Part shown: positions 21,801-34,880 of the stretch, piece by piece
Layout of the letters: each line of letters opens with the position of its first letter
Position numbering within the stretch: position 1 is the first letter of the stretch
Source of the DNA: Betaproteobacteria bacterium
GTDB lineage: Bacteria; Pseudomonadota; Gammaproteobacteria; Burkholderiales; Usitatibacteraceae
Assembly: GCA_016709665.1 (NCBI GenBank)
Contig: JADJMI010000015.1
Coordinates: 1 to 64,000, forward strand
Direction of reading: 5' to 3'
Length of the DNA stretch: 64,000 nucleotides
Notes under the pieces: model-generated
The model's input: the letters and a program-made list of their open reading frames with translations, nothing else
Told to the model about the DNA's origin: nothing
Database searches by the model: none
Program-made: the position numbers and the translations under genes

Positions 21801-23999
21801 TGCCGGTCGTCGCGCCCTCCGGCATCACGCCAGCCGAGGCGATGCCCACGTCCACGCGCAGCAGGCCCCTGTCGCCGAATGCTTCCACGGGCTTGCCGCT
21901 CACCGCGTCCACGCGGGCGACGAGCACTTTCAGGGGCAGGGACTCCGACGTGCCCCAGCCCGCCGCCACCGCCTCGCCCGTGGCCGGCGAGTACGCGATC
22001 GTCCTCGCGTTGCCCTGCGTGGAGGCCGCGTTCCTGAAACGCACCAGCCCGTCGGTGCCGAACTGCGGATCCAGCCCGCCGTCGGGCAACAGCTTGCCGA
22101 GGGTGAAGTTGGCGACGTCCCCGGATACATCCGCGTTGCCGGCGATCAGGATCGAGCCGTCGGGCATCAGCGCGAGGCCGCTCGCGAAGGAACCCGCGCC
22201 GGCCGACTCGATGAGCTGGATGCCGTCCGTACCGAAGCTCTTGTCGAGGTCGCCGCCAGGCTCGAACCGGGCGACGGCCATCACGGCGCCGGTCGGCGAG
22301 GTCGCGCTGCCGGCTACGAGAATCCTCCGCTTCCCGTCCACCACGATGGCGCGCAGGGATTCGCCGAGCGTGCTGTCCGAGAAGATCGGCGCCGAGAATC
22401 CCGCGGTTCCGAAGCCCGCGTCGAGGCTGCCGTCCGGATCCGGGGAGGGCACGACGTTGATCGCGGCCGAGGGCGGGCCGGTGCCGGCGGCGTTGGTCGC
22501 CGCGACGGTGCACGCATAGGTGGCGCCGTTGGCGAGGCCCGAGACCGTGAGGGGCGATGCGGCGCCCACGACCGTGACCGGGCCGGGCGTGCAGCTTGCG
22601 GTGTACGACAGCACCGGCGAGCCGCCGTTGTTGGAAGGCGCCGAGAACAGGACGACGGCCGACGCATCGGCGGCGAGCACCGCCGAGATGTTGGGCGCGG
22701 CCGGCGGCCCCGCCGCGATGGTGATCGTCTGCGTGGCTTCCGGCGCCGGCTCGAAGAGCGTGCTGCCGAACTGGTTGGCGCGCACCTCGCACGGCCCTGC
22801 GCCCGCCATCTGGAAGACGGCACTGTTGGTCGTCGAGCTTTCCAGGAAGCAATTGCTCGAGATGCCGCTGAAGGTGACCGGGAGGCCGGAGGAAGCGGTC
22901 GCGGTCACGGTGAAGGTGCCGCCGGGCGAGCAGGTGGGCGTGCGCGCGGCGCCGAAGGCGATCGACTGGGCGAGGCCGGCGATGTTGAAGGACTTCGTGG
23001 CGCTGCCTGTGCCGCCGCCGTTGGACGCCGTGATCGTCGCGGCGAAGCCGCCGCGGGCGGTCGGGGTGCCGGAGACGAGGCCGCTGGACGGGTTCACGCC
23101 GACGCCCGGCGGCAGGTTGGTCGCGCCGTAGCCGGTGGGCGCGTTGGAGGCCGTGATCGAGTAATTGGCGATCGCCACGTTGACGGTGCCGTTCACCGCG
23201 GCGGTCGAGCTCGTGATCGAGGGCGGCAGCGTCACCGTGATCGAGGGGCCGGCGGTGAAGAGCGAATTGTCGGCCGTGCGGGAGAAGACGCGGAACGTGT
23301 AGGTCGGCCCGGCCGCGAGACTGGAAATCGTGGTCGTCGCGAGGTTGGGCAGGTTCACGATGGTGCCGTCCGCCTCGTTCGCGGGCGGCGTGCTGCCGGT
23401 CCTGTAGACCATGCGGTAGGCCGGCCCCGAGCCGTTCCAGTTGAGCTGGACGGATTGGCATGGTTCCAGTGGTTGTTGGATGTGCCGCCGACGCCCGTGC
23501 GCATGACCGCGTGCAGCGTGCGCGTGCTGCCGACCGCGGCGCCCGCGGGCATCGTGTACTGGAACGTGTAGCTGGCCGTGCTGCCCGCGACCTGGGCCAG
23601 GATGCTCGACCCCGTGCCGGAGCCGGGGGAGTTGTGCGCGAGGTTGTGGGAGGTCGGGCTTTCCGAGGCCTGCACCAGGGGCGGGGAGCCGCTGAACGGG
23701 TTGGTGGCGACGGAATCCGTGCTCGAGATGACGGTGCCGACGTATTCGCCGTTGGTGCCCCCGGTCAGGGCGACGGTGTAGGTGCCCTGCTGCCCCGGGA
23801 AGAGCGATGCCGGGCCGGAGAGCGTGACGGTGATGCTGCCCCGGGAGCCGTGACAGGCGCCGCAACTGCCCGAATCCGTCTGGGTGTCCCGCCACGTGCG
23901 TTGCGTGTGGAAGGTTCCGTTCGAATTGGCCCGGGCCGGCACGGCGACGGCGAGGCCGACGAAGGCGGCGAACAGCCCGATGGCGATTCGTTGGCTCAT
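18895..23999 (-). CDS. Secreted giant: choice-of-anchor-V-like N-terminus with CxxCH, delta-60 repeats, six InlB-like repeats and cassette; one frameshift
   Basis: The start is ATG at 23997-23999. The signal peptide is MSQRIAIGLFAAFVGLAVAV. Residues 46-50 are CGACH, a possible c-type haem site, within a domain resembling choice-of-anchor-V proteins. The frame breaks near 23451-23457 (NHANP to SVQLNWNGSG), where one missing base restores the reading. Then follow an Fn3-like domain, a putative Ig (He_PIG) unit, a second Fn3, delta-60 repeats (about 530-900), one VCVRHT module (about 920-1010), six InlB-like repeats and the cassette (nt 18898-19671; terminus IIEAFAQ). The restored length is about 1700 residues. 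The N-terminal domain resembles that of the 35135 gene, and the middle resembles the 14446 gene, consistent with domain shuffling. The product is probably exported and structural; the haem site is unproven. Confidence 0.85.
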
Positions 24000-24057
24000 G
24001 CGAGTCTTCCCTGATCGCGTGGGGGTCTCTGCCGGACCCTTCCGGAGTCTCGAAAAC

Positions 24058-24102
24058 GGGGACAGGTGAAAAATTCACCTGTCCCCATTTACACCTGTCC
24101 CC
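24058..24102. repeat. REP1 palindrome downstream of the 24109 gene
   Basis: A full REP1 with AAA loop, starting 6 bases after the stop codon at 24109. The 20 bases to its right (ccggagtctcgaaa region) are also shared with the copy at 29598, so the repeated unit is longer than the palindrome. Confidence 0.85.
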
Positions 24103-24108
24103 AGCTCG

Positions 24109-27100
24109 TTACTCGGCGAAGGCCTCGATGATGCCCACGCCCGTGCCGCCGTTCTTGCCGCGCACGATCGCGGTGTAGGCCCCCGGCGGCAGCGTGATTC
24201 GAATCACCGCTTCGCGGGTGTCGGCCGGTGCGAAGCCGCTGGCCTGGATCGCCGCCACGTCGGCCGGCACCGTCTGGGTCTGCCAGTCGTCGTTCGAGGC
24301 GACCGGCGTCGCGCCGTTGAAGAGCTCGAGCACCGGGTCCATCAGCGCGTTGGTGATCCCGAAGGGCACCAGGCTCGGGCCGCGGGCGCGCACCGTCACC
24401 GTCTGCGGGCTGTCGCCCTGGATGATGAAGCCGCCGATCATCACGTCGTTGCCCGTGAGCACCTGGCCGCGGGTGGAGATGTTGAGGAGCGGAATCTCGG
24501 GCTTGTCGACTTCGAACACCTCGATGATGCCCACGCCCGTCAACCCGCCCACGCCGGAGACCACGGCCGTGTAGGCACCGGGGCCGAGCGTGGTGAGGAT
24601 CGCGGATTCGAGCGGGCTCGAAGGCGCGAAGCCGGAGGTGGTGATGGCGGCGGCGTTGGCAGCCGTGCCCCAGTCGTCGCTCGTGGCGAGCACCGTCTGC
24701 CCGCTGAAGAGCTGCATCGTCGGGTTGGGCAGCGCGTTGGCGATGCCGAACGGAATCAGGCTCGGGCCGCGTGCCCGCACCACCACCGTCTTGGGCTGCG
24801 ACCCGCCGATGATGAAGCCGCCGATCAGCACGTCGTTGCCGGTGAGAACCTGCATCCGCGTCGAGATGTTGGCCAGGCGCGGAATCGTCGTGTTGAGCTT
24901 GAACTGCGCCCCCACGCTCTTCGCCGCATCCATCGTCACGTTGCAGGCGCCGGTACCGGTGCACGCCCCGCTCCAGCCGGCGAAGAACGAATCCGCCGAG
25001 GGCGCTGCCGCCAGGGCCACGGAGACGCCCGAATTGAAGTTGGCCGAACACGTCGCGCCGCAGGCGATCCCGGCCGGCGTCGAAGTGACCGTGCCGGTAC
25101 CCGCACCGGACTTCGTCACCGTGAGGGCGAAGGTCTGGATCGAGAAAGTGGCCGTCACGGATTGCGCCGAGTTCATCGTCACGTTGCAGGTGCCCGTCCC
25201 CGAGCAGCCGCCGCCGCTCCAGCCGCTGAAGACCGAGCCCGAGGAAGCCGTTGCGGTGAGCGCGACGGAAGCGCCGGCGTTGAAGTTCGCCAAGCAAGCC
25301 GCGCCGCAGTTGATGCCCGCCGGGCTGGAGGTGACCGTGCCCGCCCCCGTCCCGGACTTCGAGACCGTCAGCGCGAACGTGGTCGGCGCCGTCACCGAGA
25401 AGATCGCCGTGACGTTCTGCGCCGCGCTCATCGTCACCTGGCAGGTGCCGGTGCCGCTGCAACCGGCGCCCGACCAGCCGTCGAACTGGTTGCCGGCGAG
25501 CGGCGCGGCGGTGAGGGTCACCGTGGCGCCGGAATTGAAGTCCGCCGCGCACGTCGCCCCGCAGTTGATCCCCGCCGGGTTCGAGGTGATCGTCCCGTTG
25601 CCGAACTTCTGCACCGTGAGGGTGAAGGTCTCCAGCGCGAAGTTCGCCGTGACCCCCTTCGAGGCATCCATCGTCAGGTCGCAGGCGAAGGTACCGGTGC
25701 AGTCGCCGTTGCTCCAGCCGGTGAACACCGACCCCGGGCTCGCGGTCGCCACGAGCGACACCACCTGGCCGGTGGCGAAGGCCTCCGTGCAATCGAGGCC
25801 GCAATCGATGCCCTCGCCGGGCAGGAGCCCCGCGACCGTGCCCTGGCCGTTGCCGGCCTTGGTAACCGTGAGCAGGGGAGCGCCGTTCACCACGTTGACG
25901 GTGGCCGTCCGCGGGTCGCCCAGGAGCAGGACCGGGTCCGTGCGCCTGCCGCGGTAGGTGAAGGTGTCGACGCCGGTGAAACCGTTGTTCGGCGTGTAGA
26001 CGACCTCCGTGCCGTTCACGACCGAGAGCGTGCCGTTCAGGGGCGGCGTCACGATCTCGACCTCCGTGAACGAGACGGTGCCCACGGTGAGGTTGTTCGC
26101 GACGCTCACCGTCTTGGGCACGTTCGGCGCCGTCGTCACGTCGACGGGCGGCGTGTTGGCGGCGATGTAGGCCGCGACCGCCGCGAGGTCCGCGGGGGAG
26201 AGCGCCTGCACCTGCGGGGTGAGCACCATCGAAGGCTGGTTCGCGCGAACGAACTCGATGACGGTGCTCGTCGTGCCGCCGCCGTTCAGGCGCGTGGCCG
26301 CGGGCGTCGGGCCATGGCAGGAGATGCAGACGTTGCCCCAGAGCGCCGCGCCGTCGATCGCCACCGGTGTCACGTCGACCGCGCCCGAAGGTGCGCTCGA
26401 ACCCGCGGAATTGTTCGCCGTCACCGTGCAGGAGTAGGTCGTGTCGTTCGCGAGGCCGGAAACCGTGACGGGCGAGCCCGCGGCGCTTCCGGTGAAAGTG
26501 TTCGGCTGGCAGGTGGCCGTGTAGCTGGTGATCGCGGCGCCGCCGTTGAACGCGGGCGGCGTGAATTCGATCGTGGCCTGGCCGTTGCCCGGCGTCGCCA
26601 CGCCGATGGTCGGCGCGCCCGGGACCACGGCCTGGATCTGCAGGCTGCGCGTCACCTGCGGCGCGGCATTCCAGTCGCCGTCGCCGGCCTGGTTGGCCGC
26701 GATCGTGCAGGTGCCCACCGCCACGATCGTCACCGTCGTGCCGCTCACGGTGCAGGTGGCGATGGTCGTCGAGTTGTACGTGATCGGCAGGCCCGAGGTC
26801 GTCGTGGCGAGAGGGTTGATGGCGAAGGTGCCGCCGGAGACGAAGTTCTGCTGCGGCTGCGCCGGGAAGGTGATCGCCTGGTCCGCCTTCACGATGCCGA
26901 CGCTGCGCTGGACCGGTGCGGCGGCGTCGTAATTGGCGTTGCCGGCCTGGAGGGCCTCGATGGTGCAAACGCCCACCGAGACGATGGTGACCGTGGGCGT
27001 GGTGCCCGTGATCGTGCACACGTCGACCGTGAGCGACTGGTAGGACACCGGGAGCCCGGAGCTGGCCGTCGCCGCGGGCGAGAGCGGGAACGTGCCGGCG

Positions 27101-29389
27101 ATCGCGAAACTGCGCGTGGCCGGCGACTGCGCGTTGAAGGTGATCGCCTGCGGGCCCATGTCGATGTCGAACTGCCCCACGACCTGCGGGGCGGCGTTGA
27201 AATTGGCATTGCCCCCCTGGTCCGCGGCGATGACGCAGGTACCCACCGAAATCTTGTTGACGAAGCTGCCGGTCACCGTGCAGACCCCCGGCGACTGGGT
27301 CGCGTAGGTGACCGCGAGGCCCGAGCTGGCCGTGGCCGCGAGCGGAACCGTCGTCGCGCTGAACAGTTGCGTGGCTGGCGGCGTGAAGGCGATCGTCTGG
27401 TTCGCCTTCTGGACGGCGAGCTGGAAGGTCTGGGTGCCGTTCGGCGCATTGCCGTTGGCCGCCGTGATGTTGATCGGGTAGTTGGCCACCGTGCCGAGCG
27501 CCGGCGTGCCCGAAAGCAGGCCCGCGGCGTTGAGCGTGACGCCCGAGGGCAGCGTGCCGGTGAAGCTGAAGGTCGGCGCCGGAAAGCCCGAAGCCGTCAC
27601 CTGGAAGCTGCCGAAGCTGCCCACCGTGAAGCTCGTGCTGGCCGGGCTGTTGATGACGGGCGGCGTCGGCGTCTGCGAAGGCATCACGCCCACGGCGCCG
27701 GAAGCCGCGCTTCGTCCCGTGGGGTTGTCCGCCTGGACGACGCAGGAGTACGTGACGTTGTTCACGAGGCCGGTCACGGTGATGGCGGTGAACGGCGCCA
27801 GGGCGTCGGTCCCGGTGCGCGTGGTCTGCCCGGCCGCGGTGCAGGTGGCGATCGTGTTCGTGACGGCCTGCCCGCCCGTGTTGGCGTTGAGCGTGTAGGC
27901 GATGGTGGCCGAAGCGTCGCCCGAAGTGCCCACGCCGATGGTCGGCGCGCCGGGAACGGTCGGGGAGATGGTCACGCTCCGTGCCTGCTGGCCGGCCGCG
28001 CTGTAGCTGGCACTGCCGGCCTGGTTGGCCGTGATGGTGCAGGTGCCGGCCAGGAGCTTCGTGACGGTGCCGCCGATGCTGGAATTGCCCGTGACGGAAC
28101 AGATGGTGGGCGTCGACGAGCCGTACGTCACGATGAGCCCGGAGCTGGCGGAGGCGTTGGGCGCGACGGCGAAGATGCCGTTCAACGTGTAGGGCTGCGT
28201 CGCCGTGGTCTGCGCCGGGAAGGTGATCGTCTGGCTCGCCGGGGAGATGGTGATGTTCTTGGGCACCTGCGCCGCGGCGAGGTAGTCCGCGTTGCCGGCC
28301 TGGTTGGCGTTGATCGTGCACGTGCCGCCCGCGACCTTGGTGACGGTGCTGCCGGAGACGGTGCACACGCCCGTGGTGGTGGAGGTAGGTGACCGCGAGG
28401 CCGGAGGAAGCCGTGGCCGTCAGCGCGAACGTGCCGGCGGGCACGAACGTCTGCGCCGGCGGGTTCGGGAAGGTGATCGTCTGGCTCGCCTTGTTGATCG
28501 TGATGCTCCGCGGCACGGAAATGGCTGCGTTGTAGCAGATGCTTCCGCCCTGGCTCGCGGTGATGGTGCAGGTGCCGGCGCCCTGCTCGGTGACCGTGCT
28601 GCCCGAAACGGTGCAGATGGTGGGCGTGCTCGACGAATAGGAGACCGTGAGGCCGGAGGTGGCAGACGCCGAAAGCGAGAAAGTGCCGCCGGGGTTGTAG
28701 GTCTGCGTGATGACGCTCGGAAAGGTGATGGTCTGGTTGTCCTTGGATATGGAAACGTTGACCGTGCGGTTGGCCGTCCTCACCGTATTGCCGGAATTGC
28801 GCAGGCGGTAGACGAACGAGACGTCCGTGGCGTTGTTCGCGCCGGGCGTGTACGTGACCCATTCGTTCGTGGTGTTGTAGGCCAGGGTGCCGTGGAGCGG
28901 CGAGGTGACGGTGACGAAGGTGTTGAGCGCCGTCGCGGAGGTGTTGTATTCCAGGTCGCCGGCGAGGGGAATGATCACGGCGTTGTTGCAGCTGGTCGCG
29001 GCCGCGACGGGCGTCGTGTTGAAAACCGATTCGAGATAGGCGGCGATGTGCTCGCGTTCGGCCTGCGTGGTGGCGACGCCGCCCATGCCCGTGACGGCGT
29101 TGTTGGAGATGGCCGCCGCGATGACGCCGGCGCCGGACGTGCTGGTGCTGTTGGGGCCCGGGTCCGCCGCGTTGGCGCGCTGCGATCCGGATGAACTGGC
29201 CGTCCCGTGGCACCCGGAGCACTTGCTGGTCCAGAGCGTGCTGCCCGTGGCGCTGCTTTGCGCGCGCACGGTGCCGGCTGCCAGCGCGAGAACCAGCGCG
29301 AATACCGGCACCGAGGCCAGCATGATCGCCCGATGGAATGGCCACGGCATGGCCGTCGCGTCCGTCGCGCGCTTCGTGAATTCACCCAT
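24109..29389 (-). CDS. Secreted giant with two cytochrome-c-like domains, many Ig-like repeats, InlB-like repeats and cassette; one frameshift
   Basis: The start is ATG at 29387-29389, directly after GGGGAGGCCTC, identical to the start of the gene at 29666. The signal peptide ends near GTVRAQ. CSGCH lies at residues 57-61 in a cytochrome-c-like segment (EREHIAAYLES), and CISCH at about 1021 in a second (SPADLAAVAAYIAAN). Between them are about ten Ig-like units (QTITFPAQ...SSGLxVTY...CTVSGxTVTxxxAGTCTI), with Fn3 domains. After the second CxxCH come a cadherin-like unit (YTPNNGFTGVDTFTYRG), five InlB-like repeats and the cassette (nt 24112-24885, terminus IIEAFAE). The frame breaks at 28381-28387 (AVTY to STTTGVCTVSG). 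The restored length is about 1760 residues. Possible roles are surface adhesion or redox chemistry at the cell surface; no axial methionine was assigned. Confidence 0.85.
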
Positions 29390-29570
29390 GAGGCCTCCCC
29401 GCGCCATGCGGTCCCCAATACGAAATTCGGTGGGCACCCCGGAGGCCGATTCTGTAGGTGACGGCTCCCCGTGCTGCGCGATGCCCCGTCCGGTATCCCC
29501 TGCGATACCGGCAGTGAAGCCTACGCGAAAAGCCACTTTTCCGGGTGTCGACTATCTGACAGGCGTAGCA
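29390..29570 (-). promoter_or_regulatory. Conserved structured 5' leader of the 24109 gene
   Basis: About 180 nt directly upstream of the start match the leader at 34881-35060. Read on the minus strand, CCGGTATC and GATACCGG (29490-29497 and 29504-29511) form a hairpin with a 6-nt loop. A second stem pairs GGAGCCG with CGGCCTCC (29441-29448 and 29462-29468). The leader ends in GGGGAGGCCTC-ATG. The matching leader keeps both stems while changing bases, which favours a functional RNA. I do not recognise a known riboswitch class. Confidence 0.55.
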
Positions 29571-29597
29571 CTCCTGACCCTTCCGGAGTCTCGAAAC

Positions 29598-29642
29598 GGG
29601 GACAGGTGAAAAATTCACCTGTCCCCAATTACACCTGTCCCC
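29598..29642. repeat. REP1 palindrome downstream of the 29666 gene
   Basis: A full REP1 with AAA loop, 23 bases beyond the stop codon at 29666. The spacer (ttggttagcctgcgc) recurs at the 35135 gene, so the 3' end, spacer and palindrome were duplicated together. Confidence 0.85.
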
Positions 29643-29665
29643 AACTTGGCTTGGTTAGCCTGCGC

Positions 29666-32600
29666 TTACTCTGCAAACGCTTCGATGATGCCTACGCCCG
29701 TGCCGCCGTTCTTGCCGCGCACGATGGCGGTGTAGGCGCCGGGCGGCAGCGTGATGCGGATCACTGCCTCTCGGGTGTCGGCCGGTGCGAAACCGCTGGC
29801 CTGGATCGCGGCCACGTCGGCCGGCACGGTCTGCGCCTGCCAGTCGTCGTTCGAAGCGACCGGCGTCGCGCCGTTGAAGAGCTCGAGCACCGGGTCCATC
29901 AGCGCGTTGGTGATGCCGAAGGGCACCAGGCTCGGGCCGCGGGCGCGCACCGTCACCGTCTGCGGGCTGTCGCCCTGGATGATGAAGCCGCCGATCATCA
30001 CGTCGTTGCCCGTGAGCACCTGGCCGCGGGTGGAGATGTTGAGGAGCGGGATCTCGGGCTTGTCGACTTCGAACACCTCGATGATCCCGACACCGGTCAA
30101 CCCGCCCACGCCGGAGACCACCGCCGTGTAGGCACCGGGGCCGAGCGTGGTGAGGATCGCCGATTCCAGCGGGCTCGAAGGCGCGAAGCCGGAGGTCGTG
30201 ATGGCGGCGGCATTGGCAGCCGTGCCCCAGTCATCGCTCGTCGCGAGCACTGTCTGGCCCGAGAAGAGCTGCATCGTCGGGTTGGGCAGCGCGTTGGCGA
30301 TGCCGAACGGAATCAGGCTCGGTCCGCGCGCACGAACAACCACCGTCTTGGGCGCGCTGCCGCCGATGATGAAGCCGCCGATCAGCACGTCGTTGCCGGT
30401 GAGCACCTGCATCCGAGTCGAGATGTTGGCCAGGCGCGGAATCGTCGTGTTGAGCTTGAACTGCGCCCCCACGCTCTTGGCCGCATCCATCGTCACGTTG
30501 CAGGCGCCCGTGCCCGTGCACGCCCCGCTCCAGCCGGCGAAGAAGGAATCCGCCGAAGGCGCGGCCGCCAGGGCCACGGAGACGCCCGAGTTGAAGTTGG
30601 CCGAACACGTCGCGCCGCAGGCGATCCCGGCCGGCGTCGAAGTGACCGTGCCGGTACCCGCACCGGACTTCGTCACCGTGAGGGCGAATTGCTGCAGGTT
30701 GAAGGTGGCCGTGACCGTCTTCGCCGCATCCATCGTCACGTTGCAGGCGCCCGTCCCCGAGCAACCGCCGCCGCTCCAGCCGGCGAACACGGAGCCCGCC
30801 GTCGGCGTGGCCGTCAGCGCGATGCTGGCGCCGGAGTTGAAGTTCACCACGCACAGTCCGCCGCAGTTCAGGCCCGCCGGGTTCGAGGTCACGTTGCCCG
30901 TTCCGGTGCCGATCCGCGAAAGGGTGAGCGCGAAAGTCGAGGGAACCACGTTGAAGGTCGCGACCACGTCGCGGGTCGCATCCATCGTGACGAGGCATGA
31001 TCCCAGGCCCACGCAGGCGCCGGTCCAGCCCGCGAACACGGAGCCGGCATCCGGTGTCGCCGACAGCTCGACCACGGTGCCGCTGGAATAGGTTTCGCTG
31101 CAATCCGCGCCGCAGGCGATGCCGCCCGCGGGCGTGACCGAGACGACGGTGCCACCGCCGCTGCCGTCGCGGGTGACCGCGAGCAGGAAGGTCGGCGCCG
31201 TGGCCGTGAACGTGGCCGTCACGTTCGCCGAGGCATCGAGCGTGACCGTGCAAGTGCCGGTACCGGTGCAGGCGCCGCCCCACGTGGTGAAGGCCGACCC
31301 GGGGTTCGCCGCGGCGACGAGCGTCACTTCCTCGCCCGGGGCGAAGGCCTCCGAGCAATCGGCGCCGCAGTCGATGCCCACCTTGGGGCCGAGCGTGCTC
31401 ACGGTGCCGCCACCCGTGCCGTCCTTGGCGACGGTGAGCACGGGCGCCCCCGCAACCACCATGACCGTGACGGTGCGCGCGTCGCCCAGCAGGGATGTCG
31501 GGCTGTCGCGCCGACCCCGGTAGGTGAAGGTGTCGTTGCCCACGAAGCCGTTGTTCGGCGTGTAAGCGAGGACCGTGCCGTTGAAGGCCGACAGGGTGCC
31601 GTTGGCGGGAGGCGTCACCACCTCCGCGTGCGAGAAGGACAGGGTCTCGAGCGTGAGATGGCTTTCGACGCTGATCGACTTGGGCACGTTCACGGCGGTG
31701 GTCTCGGCGATCGTCGGCACGAAGCCCGCGATGTAGGCCGCGATCGTCTCGCGATCGGGCACCGGCAGGTTCACGAGCCCGAGCACCGCGGTCATCGCCG
31801 GCTGGTTCACGATGGCGTGGTCGATGACGCCGCTCGTCGTGCCGGCGGCGTTGAACCGGCGGCCGTTGGGCAGCTCGCCGTGGCAGAGCGAGCAGTTGTC
31901 CGTCCAGAGCTGCGCGCCGTTGCCGCCCTGTGGCGAAACCGGCACCGTGCCCGAAAGAGCCCCGTTGCCGACGGCGTTGATGGCGCGCACCGTGCAGGCG
32001 TAGAGCGTGTCGTTGGTGAGGCCCGTCACCGTGATCGGCGAGGCCGGTCCCGTCGCCGTCACGGTCTGCAGGCCGGCCACGCAGGCGGCCTGGTAGCCGG
32101 TGATGGGGCTGCCGCCGTCGTTCGCGGGCGGCGTGAATTCGATCGTCGCCTGGCCGTTGCCCGCCGTGGCGATGCCGATGGTCGGCGCCGCCGGCACGAC
32201 GGCGTTGATGGCGATGTCGCGCGTGACCGTCGGCGCCGGCGCGAAGTTCGCGTTGCCGCCCTGGTCGGCCGCGATCTGGCAGTTGCCCGCCGTGACGATC
32301 GTGACGACGGACCCCAGGATCGTGCAGACCGCCGGCGTGTTGGTCGAGTACGAGACTGGCAGGCCCGAGCTCGCCGACGCGGTCGGGTTGATGTCGAAAG
32401 TGCCGCCCGGGCTGTAGGACTTGGCGGACTGCGCGGGGAAGGTGATCGTCTGCGCGCCCAGGCCGATGACGATGTCGGCGGTGACGGCCACCGCCGCGTT
32501 CCACGTCGCGCTGCCGCCCTGGCTCGCCTCGATCGTGCACGTGCCCGCCGAGAGGATCGAGACGGAAGTTCCCGAGCCCATGCTGCAGACCGAGGGCGTG

Positions 32601-34880
32601 AGCGAGTTGTAGTCGATCGTCAGGCCGGAATTCGTGCTGGCCACGGGCGATAGCGAGAAGGCGCCGCCCGGAACGAACGGCTGCGCGGCCTGCGCCGGGA
32701 ATGTGATCGCCTGGTCGCCCGCGATCACCTCGAACGAGTACTTGCCCGAGTCGGCCGGCCCGATGTCCGCCGTGCCGTCCTGGAAGGCGACGACGGTGCA
32801 GAAGCCGAGCGCGACGAACGTGAGCTGGTCGCCCGCGACGGTGCACACGGCCGTCTCGGTCGAGTCGAACGTGAGCGGCAAGCCGGAGGACGCGGTGCCG
32901 GTGAGCGTGACCGGCGTGTTCGTGAAGGGCGAGGGATCCGGCAGCGGGTCCAGCGTCACCGTCTGCGGGATCTTCTGCACCTGGAACGTGACGACCTTGA
33001 ACACCGTGCCCTGCGTGTTGCTCGCCGAGAAGCGGACGAGGTGGCTGCCGAAGGTGCCGGAATCCGGCGTGCCGCTGACCACGCCGGTGCCGTCCGTGAA
33101 AGCGAGCCCGGACGGCAAGGCGCCGGACACGATGGCGAACGTCGGCGCGGGAACGCCGGTGGCGGTGAGCGTGTAGGTGCCCGGCGAACCGATGGTGAAG
33201 AAGGCCGAGACGCCGCTCGTGATGACCGGGGCCACGGGTGCCGCCGAGGGCGTCGCCGACGCCGACGAAGACGCCGCGCTGGTCAGGCCGCTCGCGTTGG
33301 TGGCCGTGACCGTGCAGCTGTACGGGAAATCGTTGTCCAGCCCGGTTACGACCAGGGGCGATGCGGCGCCCGCCTGCACCCCGGTGGGGTGACCCGCGGA
33401 GGTGCAAGTGGCGGTGTACGACGAAATCGCGCTGCCCCCATTCGTCGCGGGCGCGGTGAAGGTGACGGTGGCCTGGTTCGGGCCTCCCGAGGCGCCTACG
33501 GATTGCGGAACGCCCGGCGCCACGGCGTTGATCACGACCGTCTGGTTCACGGGCGTGGCGGCGGTGAAGTTCGCGGTCGCCGCGCTCGTGGCCGTGATGA
33601 TGCAATTGCCCGCGGTGAGCTTCGTGACCGTCGTGCCCGCGACCGAGCAGACGGTCGGGCTGAGCGTGGTGTTGTACGTGGGGATGAGGCCGGAACTGGT
33701 CGAGGCGACCGGATTGATCGCGAACGTGCCGCCGCTGGACCACGTTTGCGTCGCGGGTGACTGGGCGTTGAAGGTGATCGTCTGTGCCACCGGGGTGATG
33801 GTCACGTTGCGGACGACGTCGGTCGCGGCGTTCCAGTTGACGGTGCCGTCCTGGTTGGCCCGGATGGCGCAGGTGCCGCCCCCCTTGATCGTCACGGTCT
33901 CGCCGGATATCGTGCACACCGCGTTGTTGTCCGAGGTGTAGGTGATGGGCAGGTTGGAGTTCACCGACGCGAGCGGCAGGATCGGGAACGTGGCATTGAG
34001 CGAGAACGGCCGTGACGTGGTGAACTGGGTGCCGAAGGAGATCGTTTGGTTGCCCTTGGCGATGGTGAAGGTGAGCACCGCGCTGTCGGTCCCGCCGGCG
34101 TTGGTGGCGAAGATGGTCGACGTATCGGTCCCGAACGTCGTGGGCGTGCCGCTGATGACGGCACCCGATCGGGTGAGCCCCGAGGGCAACGAGAGCGCGG
34201 CGTAGGAAGTCGGCGAATTGGTCGCGGTGATGGTGTACGAGAGCGCGACGCCCACGGTGCCGCTCTTGTTGAGCGAGCTGGTGATCACCGGCACCGGCGG
34301 CGGCAGGACATTGATCGTCACGGTCCGGGCGTCGCCGAGCAGGTCGGGGCTGGCGCCGAGGTTGCGTCCCCGGTAGGTGAACGTGTCGATGCCGACGAAA
34401 CCCGGGTCGGGCGTGTAGGGTGACGCTCGTGCCGGACCACGCGGAGAGCGATCCGTTGGGCGGGTTCGAGACCGTGGCCACGCTCGTGAACGCCACGCCA
34501 CCCAACGTGATGTGCGAGTTCACGTTGATCGACTTGTTGGTGTTGAACGCGGTGCTCGTGGAAATCGTCGGCACCTGCGTGGCGATGTACTGCGCAATGC
34601 TCGTCTTCTCGGCCGAGCTCAGGCTGCGGGCCGTCGAGGAGCCGTCGAACCAGCTGGCCATCGAGGCCTGGTTGATGACCACGTAGTTGAGCACCGTATT
34701 GGTGCTGCCGGCCGCGTTGAGCTGCGGGCCGCTTGGCGTGGTGGTGTGGCAGACGTCGCACTTCGACGTCCACAGGGCCGCGGAGGCAAGGGCCTCGCCG
34801 GGGATTGCGGCCAAGGACGCCAACGCCATGGCGGCGGCCATGGCCGGGCGCGAGAATGCGCGCCGAACGGAAACGATCAT
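29666..34880 (-). CDS. Secreted giant with two cytochrome-c-like domains, Ig-like repeats, InlB-like repeats and cassette; one frameshift (paralogue of the 24109 gene)
   Basis: The start is ATG at 34878-34880 after GGGGAGGCCTC. The signal peptide ends near GEALASA. CDVCH is at residues 41-45 and CSLCH at about 995, each in a short cytochrome-c-like domain (SSAEKTSIAQYIATQ; PDRETIAAYIAG). The interior has cadherin-like units (YTPDPGFVGIDTFTYRG), putative Ig domains and about eight QTITFxAQ/AGTCTI repeats. Five InlB-like repeats and the cassette (nt 29669-30442, terminus IIEAFAE) follow. The frame breaks at GGG 34418-34420; removing one base restores SVTYTPDPGF. The restored length is about 1737 residues. 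The last InlB-like repeat and the cassette are nearly identical to those of the 24109 and 35135 genes, while the cargo is more diverged. This points to recent exchange of the 3' part. Confidence 0.86.
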